From the NCBI RefSeq assembly GCF_002878395.1, contig NC_061122.1, forward strand, positions 81,701,525 through 81,765,524: a stretch of 64,000 nucleotides of DNA, given 5' to 3'. Source of the DNA: Capsicum annuum. Lineage: Eukaryota > Streptophyta > Magnoliopsida > Solanales > Solanaceae. Under the pieces are notes generated by a model. That model was given only the letters and a program-made list of their open reading frames with translations, was not told the DNA's origin and made no database searches. Positions 36,749 through 48,759 of this stretch are shown here, piece by piece. The stretch's first letter is position 1. Each line of letters begins with the position of its first letter. Made by a program: the position numbers and the translations under genes.

Positions 36749-38035
36749 ATGATTTCGTTTACAAGAAGGAGTAAGAGTAAGAAGATTAAGCAAGTAGATA
36801 TGGCTGACGGTAAAAGGACAAGTAAATCACCACCTAGATATGCTGATCAAAGTGAGGCCCAAGATGAGTTTGCATCACGGACTTCTTCTACTCCTCCATC
36901 TCCAGAAGAGCTAAAGAGGAGGGGAGTACCCCCAGAGTCACCTATTAATGCTAATGAGTAAGATTTGAGAAATGCGGTATAATTATTAACACGTATAGTT
37001 GCTGGATAAGGTCAAGGAAAAGTTGGTCCAACTATGGGTTCTAGTGGTGTGGATAGGGCAGCCAGTCTATGGACCTAAGATTTCCTTAAATTGGACCCTT
37101 CTTAATTTACTGGGTCAGATCCTAATGAAAATTCACAAGACTTTATTGATCAGATTCAAAGGGCTTTAGATGTTATGCATATATCTGTTAAAGAGACAGT
37201 GGATTTAGCAGCATATCAATTAAAGAGGTGGCTATATTGTGGTATGAAGCTTGGAAAAAATCAAGGGGTATAGGTGCACCTTTAGCTGGTTGGGAAGAAT
37301 TTAAAACAGCATTTCTTGATCATTATCTTCCATTCGAGATTCGGGAGACCCATGCAGATCAGTTTTTAAATCTTCGCCCAGGAAATATGAGCGTGAGGGA
37401 GTACAATCTTCAATTTAATTCTTTGGCCAGGTATGCTCCTAATGTAGTGGCTACTATAGAGGATAAAGTTCATCGATATATGGATAGATTGGACCCATAT
37501 TTGTTTAGAGATTATACTATTGCTGCCCTGAATAAAAATATAGATATAGCAAGAATACAAGCATTTGCTCAAAAAATGGAGGATCAAAGGCAAAGAAGGA
37601 CACAAGAGCTGGAAAGAGGGCACTCCAAGAGGGCTAGATCTATGGGACAATTTTCTCCATCTCAGAGTGAATTTAGGCCTCAATTTTTTGATAGACCCCC
37701 TAGACCATCACCTTCCTACTCTACATCATGTGCTCTTCCTCGATTCCAGGGGTTTAAGGGAAATCAATTCAGGCAAAAAAGTGAGAGTCAAGGTTCACAA
37801 GTAGTAGGGTATCGAGAGCAAGGAGGTGTGGCATACCGGGACACATAATGAGAGATTGCCCAAAAAGGGGCATGGCTGATATGGCATGACCTACTGGATC
37901 TACTGTTGCATTATCATCCTTGGTTCCTTCTTTTGGTAGGGGTCAGCAAATACCTACTGTCATGGTAGGGGTGTTAAGGGAGCTAGTTCTAGTGGTGTTC
38001 AAAATCGTACATATGCTCTAGCAGGTCGACAAAAT
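36749..38035 (+). pseudogene. B2 gag (broken)
   Basis: Start ATG 36749 (MISFTRRSKSKK). Stops occur at 36959 and 37075 (the TGG position that is also a stop in B1), and a frameshift lies near 37225. The gag core is open at 37228-37848: AILWYEAWKKSRGIGAPLAGWEEF, FLDHYLPFEIRE, MSVREYNLQFNSLARYAP. The zinc knuckle region is shortened: the text jumps from the Gln/Ser-rich linker to CGIPGHIMRDCP near 37830, so the first Cys part is lost. Confidence 0.88.
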
Positions 38036-38542
38036 TTGGAGGCTTCTCCTGACGTAGTTACAAGTACATTGTCTATCTTTTCACATAAGGTATATGCATT
38101 AATTGATCTAGGCTCTACATTATCATATGTCACTCCATTAATTGCTGGAAAGTTCAAAAGAACACCAGAATTGTTAGCTAAGCCATTTAAAGTGTCTACA
38201 CCAATTGACGAATCTATTATAGCTTGAGGAGTTTATCGTAATTGTATAGTAACTGTTTGAAATTGTGATATATTGGCTGACCTTTTGGAGCTTAAAATGG
38301 TGGATTTTGATGATATAATGGGTATGGATTGCCTGTCTTCTTGTTATGCCATAGTGGATTGCCGAGCTAAGAGGGTGCATTTCCATTTTCCAAAGGAAGC
38401 AGTCCTTGAGTGGAGGGGTAATATTAGGGCACCAAGGGGTAAGTTTATTTCTTATATTAAGGCAAGAAAGATGATGTACAAAGGATACATAAGCCATCTA
38501 GTAAGGGTGAAAGATATAGAGGCGGAGTCACCAACTCTTTAA
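38036..38542 (+). pseudogene. B2 aspartic protease (broken)
   Basis: The active site reads ALIDLGSTLSYV: the Pro of D-P-G (B1, D) is Leu here. After a stop at 38225 the second half continues (VDFDDIMGMDCLSSCYAIVDC, then SYIKARKMMYKGYISHLV). The usual Trp of GMDWL is Cys. Confidence 0.85.
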
Positions 38543-38551
38543 TCCATCTCA

Positions 38552-39900
38552 GTGGTAAATAAACTTTTTAACGTATTTCCTGAAGAGTTTTCGGGTTTAC
38601 CTCCAGAAATAGAAGTAGAGTTTGGTATTGATGTGATCCCAGGTACTCAACCGATTTCTATTCCTCCTTATAGAATGGCCCCTGCAGAATTATGTGAACT
38701 GAAGGAACAATTAAAAGATTTGTTAGAAAAGGGTTTTATAAGGCCTAGTATATCTCCTTGGGGCGCACCCGTGTTATTTGTATGTAAGAAAGATGGCACG
38801 TTAAGAATGTGTATTGATTATCGACAATTGAATAAGGTAACAATTAAGAACAAATATCCCCTTCCTAGAATTGATGATTTGTTTGATCAGTTACAAGGTG
38901 CTTAGTGTTTCTCAACTGAGAGTAAAGGAGAAAGATATACCTAAAATGACTTTTCGAATGTGATATGGTCATTTTGAGTTTTTAGTTATGTCATTTGGGC
39001 TAACTAATGCACCAGTAGCTTTCATGGATTTGATGAATAGAGTGTTTAAGCCATTCTTGGATGTATTTGTTATCATATTTATAGATGATATTCTGGTGTA
39101 TTTAAGATCAGAAGAAGACCATGCTAATCATTTGCGACAGGTGTTACAAATCCTTCGCGATCGTAAGTTGTATGCAAAGTTCTCCAAATGTGAGTTTTGG
39201 TTAAAATCGGTAGCATTCTTGGGTCATATTCTATCCGATGAAGGAATAAGATTTGATTCTCAAAAGATAGAGGCAGTGAAGAACTGGCCAAGAACCATGA
39301 CGCCTATGGAGGTTCGTAGTTTCCTAGGCTTGGCAGGTTATTAGAGAAAGTTCGTTGAGGGGTTTTCTTTTATTTCTGCACTTTTAAAAAAGTTAACACA
39401 TAAAGAAGCTAAGTTTCGATGGGATGAAATGTGTGAAAGAAGTTTTTAAGATTTGAAGAATAAGTTGACTTCTATACCTATATTGGTACTTTCAGATGGC
39501 ACGAAAGGCTATGCGGTATATTGTGACGCTTCAGGAGTTGGCTTAGGATCTGTTTTGATGCAACATGCTAAAGTAATAGCTTATGTCTCAAGAAAATTGC
39601 GGCCACATGAGAAGAATTATCCAACATATGATCTTGAGCTACTCAAGAAAATTGCAGCCACATGAGAAGAATTATCCAACACATGATCTTGAGCTAGCAG
39701 CAGTTATATTTGCTTTTAAAATATGGCGCCACTATTTGTATGGGGTACATGTTGACATATATACTGACCACAAGAGTTTGCAGTACCTCTTTAACCAGAG
39801 AGACCTAAAGTTGAGATAGTGAAGATGGCTTGAGTTTTTAAAAGACTATGATGTTGATATCTTATATCATCCGGGCAAAGCAAATATGGTAGCCGATGCA
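38552..39900 (+). pseudogene. B2 reverse transcriptase and RNase H (broken)
   Basis: RT is open at 38552-38905 ([36 protein letters not shown]) and 38988-39344, with FIDD at 39078-39089. Between them a stop and a deletion of about 30 bases remove the [10 protein letters not shown] segment near 38925. RNase H ([17 protein letters not shown]) is disrupted by a 55-base tandem duplication at 39587-39696, which shifts the frame. [10 protein letters not shown] is intact after it. Confidence 0.92.
39587..39696 (+). repeat. 55-base tandem duplication in B2 RNase H
   Basis: Units 39587-39641 and 39642-39696 begin CTCAAGAAAATTGC and end GATCTTGAGCTA, with two mismatches. Length is not a multiple of three. 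B1 has a single unit here. Confidence 0.93.
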
Positions 39901-39915
39901 CTAAGTCGTTAGGCA

Positions 39916-41503
39916 ATGGCAAGTAATTATAGGAAGCCTATGGAAAGGCAAGGGATAGCTAGGGATCTACACCAATTACCTAGCTTAGGGGTTTGCCTTA
40001 TTGAATCTTCAGATAAAGGCATTATTGTGCAAAATACAGCAGAATACTCATTAGTAGCCGAAGTTAAAGTGAAACAATACATAGATCCTATTCTTTTACA
40101 GCTTAAGGAAAATGTACAACAAGGTGTAACAAAGGCATTTAATCTTACAGAAGAGGGAATACTTCGATGCCAAAATAGATTATGTGTACCTAATGTAGAT
40201 GGGCTGAGAAAGAAGATTATAATGGAGGCACATCATTCAAGATATTCTATCCATCCTGGTTTAAGTAAAATGTATCATGACTTGAAAGAGCTGTATTGGT
40301 GGGGCAACATAAAGAAGAACATTGCAGAATTTGTAGATGAGTATCCAAATTATCAACAAGTCAAAGTGGAGCACCAAAAACCAGGAGGTTATATGCAGCT
40401 TATGGAGCTCCCAACTTGGAAGTGGGATATGATCAACACGGACTTCATCACTGGTCTACCGTGCTCGTCTTATAAATTTGATTCTATATGGGTAATAGTT
40501 GATAGACTCACCAAATCAGCACACTCTCTACCGGTTAAGACTACGTACCCAGTTGAAGAGTATGCAAAATTATATATTAAAGAGACAGTTCGGCTACATG
40601 GAGTCCCAATCTCTATTATATCTAATAGGGTAGCTCAATTTACCGCATATTTTTGGAGGTTATTCCAAAAGAGTTTGGGAACGCAAGTGAGTTTAAGCAC
40701 AGTTTTTCACCCTCAAATGGATGGCCAGGAGGAACGTACAATCCAAACATTAGAGGATATGTTGTGTGCTTGTGTATTGGACTTCAAAGGTAGTTGGGAT
40801 GATCATTTTCCAATAATTGAGTTTGCATACGATAGTAGTTATCACTCGAGTATCAAAATGGAACCTTATGAAGCTTTATATGGCAGAAAGCGTAGATCAC
40901 AAATTGGGCGGTTTGAAGTGGATGAAACTACCTTATTTGGGCCAGATCTTGTTCATCAAGCTATAGAAAAAGTTAAGGTGATACAACAACGATTAGAAAT
41001 AGCTCAAAGCCGACATAAATCATATGTGGATACTATAAAAAGAAGGTTAGAGTTGGCTATAAGAGACTGGGTGTTCTTGAAGGTATCTCCAATGAAAGGG
41101 GTAATGAGGTTTTGGTAAAAAAGGAAAACTAAGTCCCCGCTACATAGGGCTATATAAAATTATTCGAAGATTTGGCCAAGTGGAATATGAGTTAGACCTA
41201 CCCCAAGAGTTTTGAATGGTGCATTCGGTGTTTTATATATCGATGTTCCGCAAGTGCATAGGAGATCCATCTCATATTACTCCTACTAAAGATGTGCAGG
41301 TTACGGAAGAACTCACGTATGAAGAAGTGCCTACTGCTATACTAAATTGGCAAGTTAAGAAGTTAAGAAATTAAGAAGTAGCTTCAGTAAAAGTGCTTTG
41401 GAGGAGCCCACAAGTAGAAGAAATCACATGGGAAGCCGAAGAAGCAATGAAGTCAAAGTACCCTCATTTATTTGAATCTAAAGACTTGGTCCAAGGATGC
41501 TGA
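39916..41503 (+). pseudogene. B2 integrase with chromodomain (catalytic Asp and zinc Cys lost)
   Basis: A long open frame of 400 codons runs to 41118. The His pair is kept (HHSRYSIHPG), but both zinc Cys are Tyr: EYPNYQQ against AECPNC in B1. The first catalytic Asp is in NTDF. The second is Asn: SNRVAQF, codon AAT 40624-40626, where B1 has SDRGDQF. The Glu ([11 protein letters not shown]) remains. One extra T near 41115 shifts the frame into the tail, and stops lie at 41214 and 41372. The chromodomain (VASVKVLWRSP..VEEITWEAEE..YPHLF) lies at about 41375-41475 and ends at TGA 41501. Confidence 0.92.
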
Positions 41504-41625
41504 TTTGGGGCATAAACAAGTAAGTATAAATACACAAGTGTTATATCGATAACAATGAGTTTAAACTTAGTCTTATATTTGTTTAGGCTAGCTAGTTATG
41601 CTAGCATTCGAGGACGAATATTTCT

Positions 41626-41638
41626 AAGGGGAACAGGA
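41626..41638 (+). other. B2 polypurine tract, one pyrimidine
   Basis: AAGGGGAACAGGA directly before the 3' LTR. B1 has an uninterrupted tract. Confidence 0.8.
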
Positions 41639-44415
41639 TGTAACACCCTATATTCAGCGTGTACTAGTTCTACTTATGTGGCACTTGATATGGACTTATG
41701 GGGTATGTAATGGGCTCGGATATCCTACGTGATTGGTGAAGGTAAGATAGGTTTGGAGGAGTTCCCACATGTACTGAAACATGGTATGATTAAGTTACCT
41801 TCGATGAGAGCATATAAACTTGGGCCCTTAAGTAGGTATTTGAATTTAAAGAATGAAGTGATCAAGTTTTAAGTTTAACTATAAGCATTTTGATCTTAAA
41901 ATGGAACAAAATATTGAGGTGCTTGCTTGACTTATTTTAAGCTAGTAGGTGAATCACCTCCTTTGACCTTTTGACCAACTTAAAAACTAAGTAGGTTCAT
42001 CACCTATTAAGGATCCCTTGACCAGCTTATTGGTCCAAATACACTACCACCTACTTAAGTTAATTATGGCCCAAATTAAATAAGAGAGAAGAAGGAGAAT
42101 GGGCAGCCAAGGCCCAATAGTTTTTAATCCACAAAGGCCCAATATAATGGGCAAGTAGGTGCATCACCTACTTGATAAATTATGGCCCAAAAATGACCAA
42201 GAAAGTCGGCGAAGAGCAGCTCTTTTTAAAGGGATTAAAACCAGCCTTTATAGCTCATTTTAACTAGCCAAAAAAACAGCCTTCAAGATTTTCTCTCTTG
42301 TTCTCTCTTAGCTATGCAGTAGCCCTAAAATTCCACTAGGGTTCTTTGGAAACCTTCCTTCCAAGTTAAAGGTAAGTGAAAAAATCATGAGCACATCTTA
42401 AGAATACTATAAGGATTATGTTCTCCATGATTAAACTATAAGACATCCCTTTTTAAGTTTGGCAGTCCTTTTGTCCTTGATTATTAAGAGATTTTTCTCT
42501 TCACTTTTGGTTTGTGAGTAAAGGGATCAAGCTATTGAAGATATATACATTAAGGGAATAAACTACCACCGAAATTAAGGTATGGCTACTGTCTATTTTG
42601 CCCTTTTCCTATATATGTGTGTTGGTTTAGGATTGTGTATATGTTGTTGTTAAGAACTCAAGGGATGGTGAGTTTAATTTCTGGTTGTCATATTAAGGGG
42701 TATTTGGGGCTGTTTTGGATCTGTTTTATGTATGTATATTGGGGGCTGCTTGGTTGACGTTGGGGGAATGGTGTGAATAATTTCCATTGAAAGGTAGAAG
42801 AAAAGTATAATAGTACACCACTAAATTGAATGTGGCATAAGTTTACTGCCCACATCACTTGATACACTATTTTGAGAGTACAATATGGAAGAAACTGTTA
42901 AGGGGATCTTATAAAAAGTAATTGGAGAAGAACAAGGTTGAGAAAACACCCTTGGATTAGTTGATTGTGGATTACTGCCCGGTTAATGTTTTAGTAAGTT
43001 TAAATGGCATGAATATGTTAATTAGCTACTAATACTAGTCTTATGCTATTGTAGATTAGTAATCTAAAAGGAAAGATGTTAAGTGAAAGTGTGATCAGTT
43101 GTGCAGAAAGGTATGTATGGCTCATCGATCCTACTCTTTGGCATGAATCTAACTCATTTGTTACAAAGTAAGCTTTCTAAGCATTTTTCCTTTCAAGTTA
43201 TACATAACTACAGCGTACAACCCCCAAGGTGGTTAACAACCTTATTCTAACTTGTCAGGTTGCTAAAGTACCTAAAGATGTGTTTGTTACTAGATCTGTC
43301 CATTTCCTTTCTAAATATTAGTATGATATGGGTGCTTTCAGAAATATGCCTTACGAGTTTTTCTCTTAGTTAACATGACCCATGATGTTAGCTAAGCTCT
43401 TATGTGTTATATGTCCATTATTGTTATATTTGACCTCATTGTTACTGCATCTAGTGCACATTTTCACACCTTTTCCTACTGGTCCAGAGTTCCAAATCTA
43501 ATACATGACCACCAAAACAACAACTTTAAAGATGAAAAGAATGATCTGAAGTGAGTCTATATATTTTGGGTGGTATCTCAGGGGTGGAAGAAACACCTAG
43601 CATGGGTCGATCCCAATATTACGGGTGGTATCCTAGGGGCAAAAGAAAAGCCTAGCATGGGTCAATCTCGATTTGTGTACTTATAAGAAATGTATCCCAA
43701 GGGTTAAAATGCCTAGCATGGCCTATCCTCTTTTACCACTGATCAGCTGGTCATTTGTATTATGCCTTATAATCTTATAAAGTAAAGAAGAAAAAGCAAA
43801 GTAAAGGATGTAATGTACATAATCTCATAAGCATAAGCAAAGTTGGTATTCTATCCTTATCTTTATAGTTATATATTGATAACTGATTTTGTTGAGATCT
43901 TGTCTTATTTATAGTCACTTCATGTCGTACATACTCAGTACACTCTTTGTGTTGACACCCTTCGTGGGGGACACTATGTTTTATGCTGCAGGTACAGGTA
44001 CTCTAGCTAGTAGACCACCCCAGTAGGGGCACAGGACATCCAGCTGCTATTGGTGAGCTCCAAGTTGATTTAGAGCTTTCCAAGTCTGTTTTATATTTTG
44101 GTATTGTGTAGTAGTTATGAGTAAGGTGGGGGTTTGTCCCGACCTTAACTAAGTGTCCATGTGTCTTTTAGAGGCTTTGCAGACTATGTGAAGTTAAGTG
44201 TGGTTATGTTGTATTCTTTTAATGTTGTGGCCCCAACGGCCAAGTCTTGTATATGTAGGTTTGGACTTACTTACGTGGTTTGTTTTATCAATGCATCATA
44301 TCCATACTAACAGAAGCTTTGAATATCATAACTACATGCATGAAAAGTACATGGTTAAGAGTTGGTTCTCCCAAAATGGGTGCCTGTCCGCCACAACGGA
44401 ATTTGAGGCGTGACA
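41639..44415 (+). repeat. B2 3' LTR
   Basis: It starts TGTAACACCC and ends GGCGTGACA. It matches the 5' LTR with scattered differences and one more minisatellite unit (three at 43560-43735). Palindromes at 41944-41962 and 41989-42009 are worn, and 42153-42173 is perfect. Confidence 0.93.
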
Positions 44416-44420
44416 TGATA

Positions 44421-45348
44421 ATCCTACCAAAGCTTCTAATATTACTAAATTATTCCTTAATGAGTTGCTTATGCATGCGAGTTTTCAAGAGAGCTAACAT
44501 GGAGGGTCTGTAGAGAGATATCATGGAGATACAGTTCGATTAGAAATCTATACTATTAGCTCCCTTAGTATTCTATATTATGAAATTCATTAACATTTTC
44601 TTGGTTAGTTTCAAAAGTTCCCTCGTTACACTCTTTCTCTTTCCTTTGGGTTGGGTGATCTCTCCAGCAATGTTTCTTTGCATACCTTTGCCATGGGGTC
44701 CAAAGTTACTACAAAGTTCCCCAATATCAGGGGAACTAGTTGTTTGATTCCTAATTCATAAGTGAAGTGAGAGCTATATTCATTATCTCTTTGGGGATGA
44801 AGATTTTGGTCTAGTCTAATTTTGTGTTGTGTATATAGGTAAGTTCAATCTGGTTTGTGGACTTGGGCCATTAGTTAGTCTAAAAGATTTTGTTTTTTGA
44901 CCTTACTAACCTTAGCACCATCAATCTCAACTCTGTCACTAGACATTGCACTCAGTAGCTGAGTATTTTGGAAATCATATGTAAAATTTCTGGTTTACAG
45001 GAACTTACTTATGGCTAAATTTAACATTTACCTTGTTGTTGTTTTGGTTGTTTTGTCTATACTAGACTCTTTGCTATGATTTTCACCTTAAAGGGTCTTT
45101 CTTCTCATCAAAAGTCATTGTCTTCCACTTGTTTATCAGTTTTTGTTCCTTATGTGTTTCAAAGCTGTCTATGGTTGGTATCAAGGATTTATACATGCAA
45201 CCTAGACGGGTATGACTCAATCTTCCACAGAGGATCCCTTTACTCTCATTGCAAATAGGTTTTCTGTAATGTCCTATTGTGATTGAGGTCCTAACCAAAG
45301 TCTGCAAAGGAATTCGAACATATATCCTAATACATCTCCCCCTTAGAG
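44421..45348. other. Non-LTR stretch right of B2, no recognised gene
   Basis: It continues the spacer left of B2. Base composition is less A-rich than the LTR leaders. A GTAAGT at 44839-44844 and a pyrimidine-rich TTTCTGGTTTACAG ending at 45000 could be relics of an intron, but the flanking frames code for nothing I recognise. The 60-codon frame from 45076 has no known domain. Confidence 0.4.
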
Positions 45349-45680
45349 GGTATTTGGCCATGGGTAACTTTTTACTTTTTTACAGGCTTTTATGAAAATT
45401 GTAGTGTTTGGCCATAAGAATTCCAAATACAATTTGGAACCGTATTTAGAAAAGTGAAAATAAGTTAAACTTATTTTCACTTTTAATGCTTTTACTTCTC
45501 TCATAAAAATTCAAAAACAACTCCAATTTTATTCGTGGTCAAACACAACTCCAAACTCCAACTCAAATTCCAACTCCAAAAAATTTTAATATTCATGGCC
45601 AAACAAAAGTCCAAATTCCAACTTCAACTCCAACTTCATTTCTAACTCCAAAAAAAATTGATATTCACGGCCAAACACCT
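45349..45680. mobile_element. hAT-like MITE
   Basis: The ends are inverted: GGTATTTGGCCATG at the left, CACGGCCAAACACCT at the right. The 8-base flanks CCTTAGAG (45341-45348) and ACTTAGAG (45681-45688) differ at one base, the size of a hAT target duplication. Inside are second copies of the end motif (45409, 45594), a perfect palindrome and a run of AACTCCAA-type units. There is no transposase, so any movement would need one in trans. Confidence 0.7.
45450..45484. repeat. Perfect inverted repeat inside the MITE
   Basis: 16-base arms (AAAAGTGAAAATAAGT and its complement) around TAA. It would fold as a tight hairpin. Confidence 0.9.
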
Positions 45681-45688
45681 ACTTAGAG

Positions 45689-46580
45689 TGGAGGATGTGC
45701 AGGTTTTTATCTTCAATGATATCCTAATTTTTTTCCTATCTTTTCAAGAATGCTCATGTCATGGAACTCAATATAGAGTTGGGTTAGTCATATCTAGGTC
45801 ATTGTGGAAGTGATTTTTGATTCTACAAGGAAAAAATTGGGCTTTCATTTTTTAACCGATAAAAAGTGACACTGATTTTTTTCTAGATCAAACTTAATTA
45901 TATAGAAATCCCATCCCAGATCTATGAGGATGAGAATTTCTTTTGGTTTTCAAAGATCCGTGAGTTTGGTCTTTAGGTAGAGAAGGATAAATCTCTTTCC
46001 AAACAACTTGATGATGACTGAGTATTTCTAGTAAGAGTACAATCTCATTTTTTCTTTCATAGAGAGATTAATAGTTTTCTTGTTGAGAGTGGAGAGACCG
46101 AGAGATTTTGCATTAAAATCTAGGGAGTAAGTTTACTTAATGTATTAGTTCGTTCCATTTATAATACATTGTAAGTGGGTTTTGTTGGGGCATCTATATT
46201 TGTTTACCTTCAATTTGGGACAACTAAATTTGTAGGTGTGTCAAGAGCACACATTATAACTTAGCTTTAGCAGCCAAAGTTTGTAAAATAGCAAGTAAAG
46301 ATTAACAATAATGCAACACAATAAATAAACTAAAGCAAGAGAACAAATTTGAAGCCCAATGAAAGGCGTATAATCAAGATTAACTAGTCATGAGTTGGCC
46401 TTGACAAAAAATAAGACTTAGACTATACCAAAGAGAGAAACTAATATATAAAACTTGGAGACAAAGCTAAAGAACTAACTATACCAATGAGAAAAACTAA
46501 TATAAAAAACTTGGAGACAAAGCTAAAGAATTTTATTTTTTAGATGCAGAGAGGAGAAAACAAATGATATTTACAATGGG
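45689..46580. other. Stretch without a recognised gene, with a 56-base tandem repeat
   Basis: No domain is readable. A two-unit tandem repeat lies at 46422-46477 and 46478-46533 (ACTATACCAA... to ...AGCTAAAGAA). The C2 LTR starts after it. Confidence 0.45.
46422..46533. repeat. 56-base tandem repeat, two units
   Basis: Both units share CTTGGAGACAAAGCTAAAGAA and differ at a few positions. Confidence 0.85.
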
Positions 46581-47289
46581 TGATACAAGCCAAATGGTCA
46601 TCTATGCTTTTAAAGACATCATTAGAGGCCAATGCATAAAAACTCAAGACTTGGTCACCACGAGGACATAACAACATGCATGGAGGACCCGTTTTAAGCA
46701 TGACATAAAGCAAACCCGTGTGTGGAAGATTGCATGGGGGCTTACCTTTGATGCCAACCCGAGTCCACAAGTGTTGAAGCATTACCCCTTGGTTTTGGAG
46801 CATTGAAGAAGCACCCTTTATTAAGGGTATTTTGGGGATTACACTTGTTGGAAAGACACTCCATGACCACCCCATTCATTAAGGGTATTTTAGTTAGTTT
46901 TCCATATAATAAGATAGCCTATAAATAGTTTTCTATTAGGTCATTTGCTCTTTAGTTGATTATGGATATTTGAGAGTCATTGAAAGACTTTTTCTTCTCT
47001 CTTTGAGAGTGTAGTGTAGGGCATGAAAAAGTCAAGTAGTGTAGGGCTTGGAAAAGCCATTATTGATCCTTGCTTAGAAACGGCGGTTGTAAGGTAGAGA
47101 TGATTCTCTTAGCGGTAACCGTAAGAGTTTGGTGTTATTATTGCGGGTCTTAGGGGTCTTATCATTTGATACACAGTTTGGTTCCTATTTCTTGTAATCT
47201 CGTATGTCAAGCTATCTATCTTACTTTAGTGCATTTGTTTGTTATTTTGTTTGTCTTAGTCTTCATATCTTTAGGTCATTCTTCTATCA
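46581..47289 (+). repeat. C2 5' LTR
   Basis: It ends TTCTATCA at 47289. The start TGATACAAGCC at 46581 is chosen because it mirrors the TATCA end, as in family A. It includes two CATTAAGGGTATTTT-like motifs and the TATA box at 46920. The start is less sure than the end. Confidence 0.65.
46920..46928 (+). promoter_or_regulatory. TATA box of C2 LTR
   Basis: TATAAATAG, equal to that of C1. Confidence 0.5.
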
Positions 47290-47291
47290 TT

Positions 47292-47303
47292 TGGTATGAA
47301 AGC
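47292..47303 (+). other. C2 primer-binding site, worn
   Basis: TGGTATGAAAGC, two changes from TGGTATCAGAGC, at the same spacing as in C1. Confidence 0.7.
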
Positions 47304-48759
47304 AAGGTTTGATTTTAATCCAATAAAATCAATCTTGGGATTTCTATCTAAAAAATCAACAAAAAAAAGAAGTGTCAAAACTAAAAATTGCAAAAAAAAA
47401 AAAAAAAAGTTGTTATCCCGTTTTTATCCCTAGGCCAAAATTTTAGGTCCTAGATTTTTGTGTCTTTTGGTGTTTCTAGTATTAGATTCTTGTTCCCTAA
47501 TACAATTAGAGTCTAGAAAATGGAAAATCACAAAAAAAAAGTGTCAAAAATAAAAAATTCCAAAAAAATACTATTCTCGTTTTTTACCCTAGGTCAAAAT
47601 TTGATTTTTTTTTTTTTATTTTATGTTTTTCTTGTGTTTTTAGTGTTAGATTTGTGTTCTCACACTATAGGAGTCTAGATCTTGAATTTGAGCTATTTTC
47701 GGGTTGTTTTGAGCCATCCACCATTGTTGAACTTGAGATTGAAGAAACTTGAAAGGTGGATCTCAAAATTGGAAGGATTTTTGTGAGATTTATGGCTTGA
47801 AAACATGATATTGGTGTTTGGGAGTTCAAAGTGTGCTTGAATATTCAAAAATCATTCAATTTGGAGTTCATTTTAGTTAGGTTCCATTTTTGAATGCTCT
47901 TGGTTTTCTTCATGTTCTTCATATGTTGTTGAAGAAGAACATTTAAAAAGTGGTGGTTTGATCCAAAAAGAAGAAGAAAGAGAGTGTGGTCATTGTTTGT
48001 ACAAAGAATATTCCAAGCATATTCCAAGTCTTCCAAAGGAAAAAAGAGTCCAAAAGCATCAAAAAAGGAATATTCTTAAAAAAGAGGACAAGGGAAAGTA
48101 CAAAGGGTGGACCACAACAAATTCAAACTCTTTTGAGCTTAAAAAGAGGTCCATTCTTTGGGTTTTCTTCACCAAAACCGATTACCACACTATCAAGAAG
48201 AAGATTGTTGAATTTTAAATTGGAAACAAGTCAACTCCAAAGTGTTGACCAATTTTGACCAAGGCTACCACATCATCAAAGTGCCACGTCATCAACTTCC
48301 AAAATACCTTGAAGCTCAAATTTAGGTTCTAAGTTTCTTTTCTTTTTTTCTTTAGTTTCATTTCATGATTCTAGAACTAATTAACAACTAGTAATCACCT
48401 ACTTAGTTATGAATTAGTTGTTTGTGTCCGTCTTTTTCATGTTTTCGTTCTTTGTATGCTTTTCTCATTTTGATTCGTTGAATTTCTTTGTTTCAAGTTT
48501 GTAAGTAGATTTTATTTTGTGTCTTGAGTTGATCAAACAAGAATCTATTCCGGCCGCTAAGTAGTGATTGACACCTTATTGACTACCAGAGTATAAGAAA
48601 CTTTCAATATTCGTCGCTCTAATTGTGAGGATCACAAAGGTGAGTGTATACAAGTGTTGGTGAGGAGCTTTTACTACTAATCTTGTTTGTTCATTTTGTA
48701 GGTACAAGGTGATATAAGGGGAACATATCTTGGTAGCCTCAGACTATTGTAAGTACAAC
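47304..48759 (+). other. C2 untranslated leader with internal duplication
   Basis: It is A-rich with long poly-A and poly-T runs. A block of about 160 bases near 47358-47517 is repeated at about 47518-47682, each with a GTGTCAAAA start, CCCTAGG middle and GAGTCTAG end. The part near 47940-47985 matches the C1 leader. Open frames within (48000-48250) have no known domain. Confidence 0.6.

Larger units (their letters stand above)
33784..44415 (+). mobile_element. B2: full-length Tekay-type chromovirus with target duplication
   Basis: TGATA stands at 33779-33783 and 44416-44420. The element is 10,632 bases: LTR 2,748, internal 5,107, LTR 2,777. Primer site, gag, protease, RT, RNase H, integrase, chromodomain and purine tract are all in order. 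It belongs to the same family as B3 by LTR sequence and is a different subfamily from B1 (LTR start TGTAACACCC against TGTAACATCCCG). Coding parts are inactive. Confidence 0.95.

Noticed and set aside
44839..45000. Possible intron with GTAAGT and TTTACAG borders
   Set aside because: The flanking frames code for nothing recognisable, and such motifs occur by chance in AT-rich DNA.
46540..46875. 111-codon frame on the minus strand
   Set aside because: It lies across the C2 LTR start and is antisense to it. No similarity to any domain I know.
47950..48258. Lys-rich frames of 86 and 90 codons in the C2 leader
   Set aside because: They overlap each other in different frames within A-rich leader text, and the matching C1 leader does not keep them.
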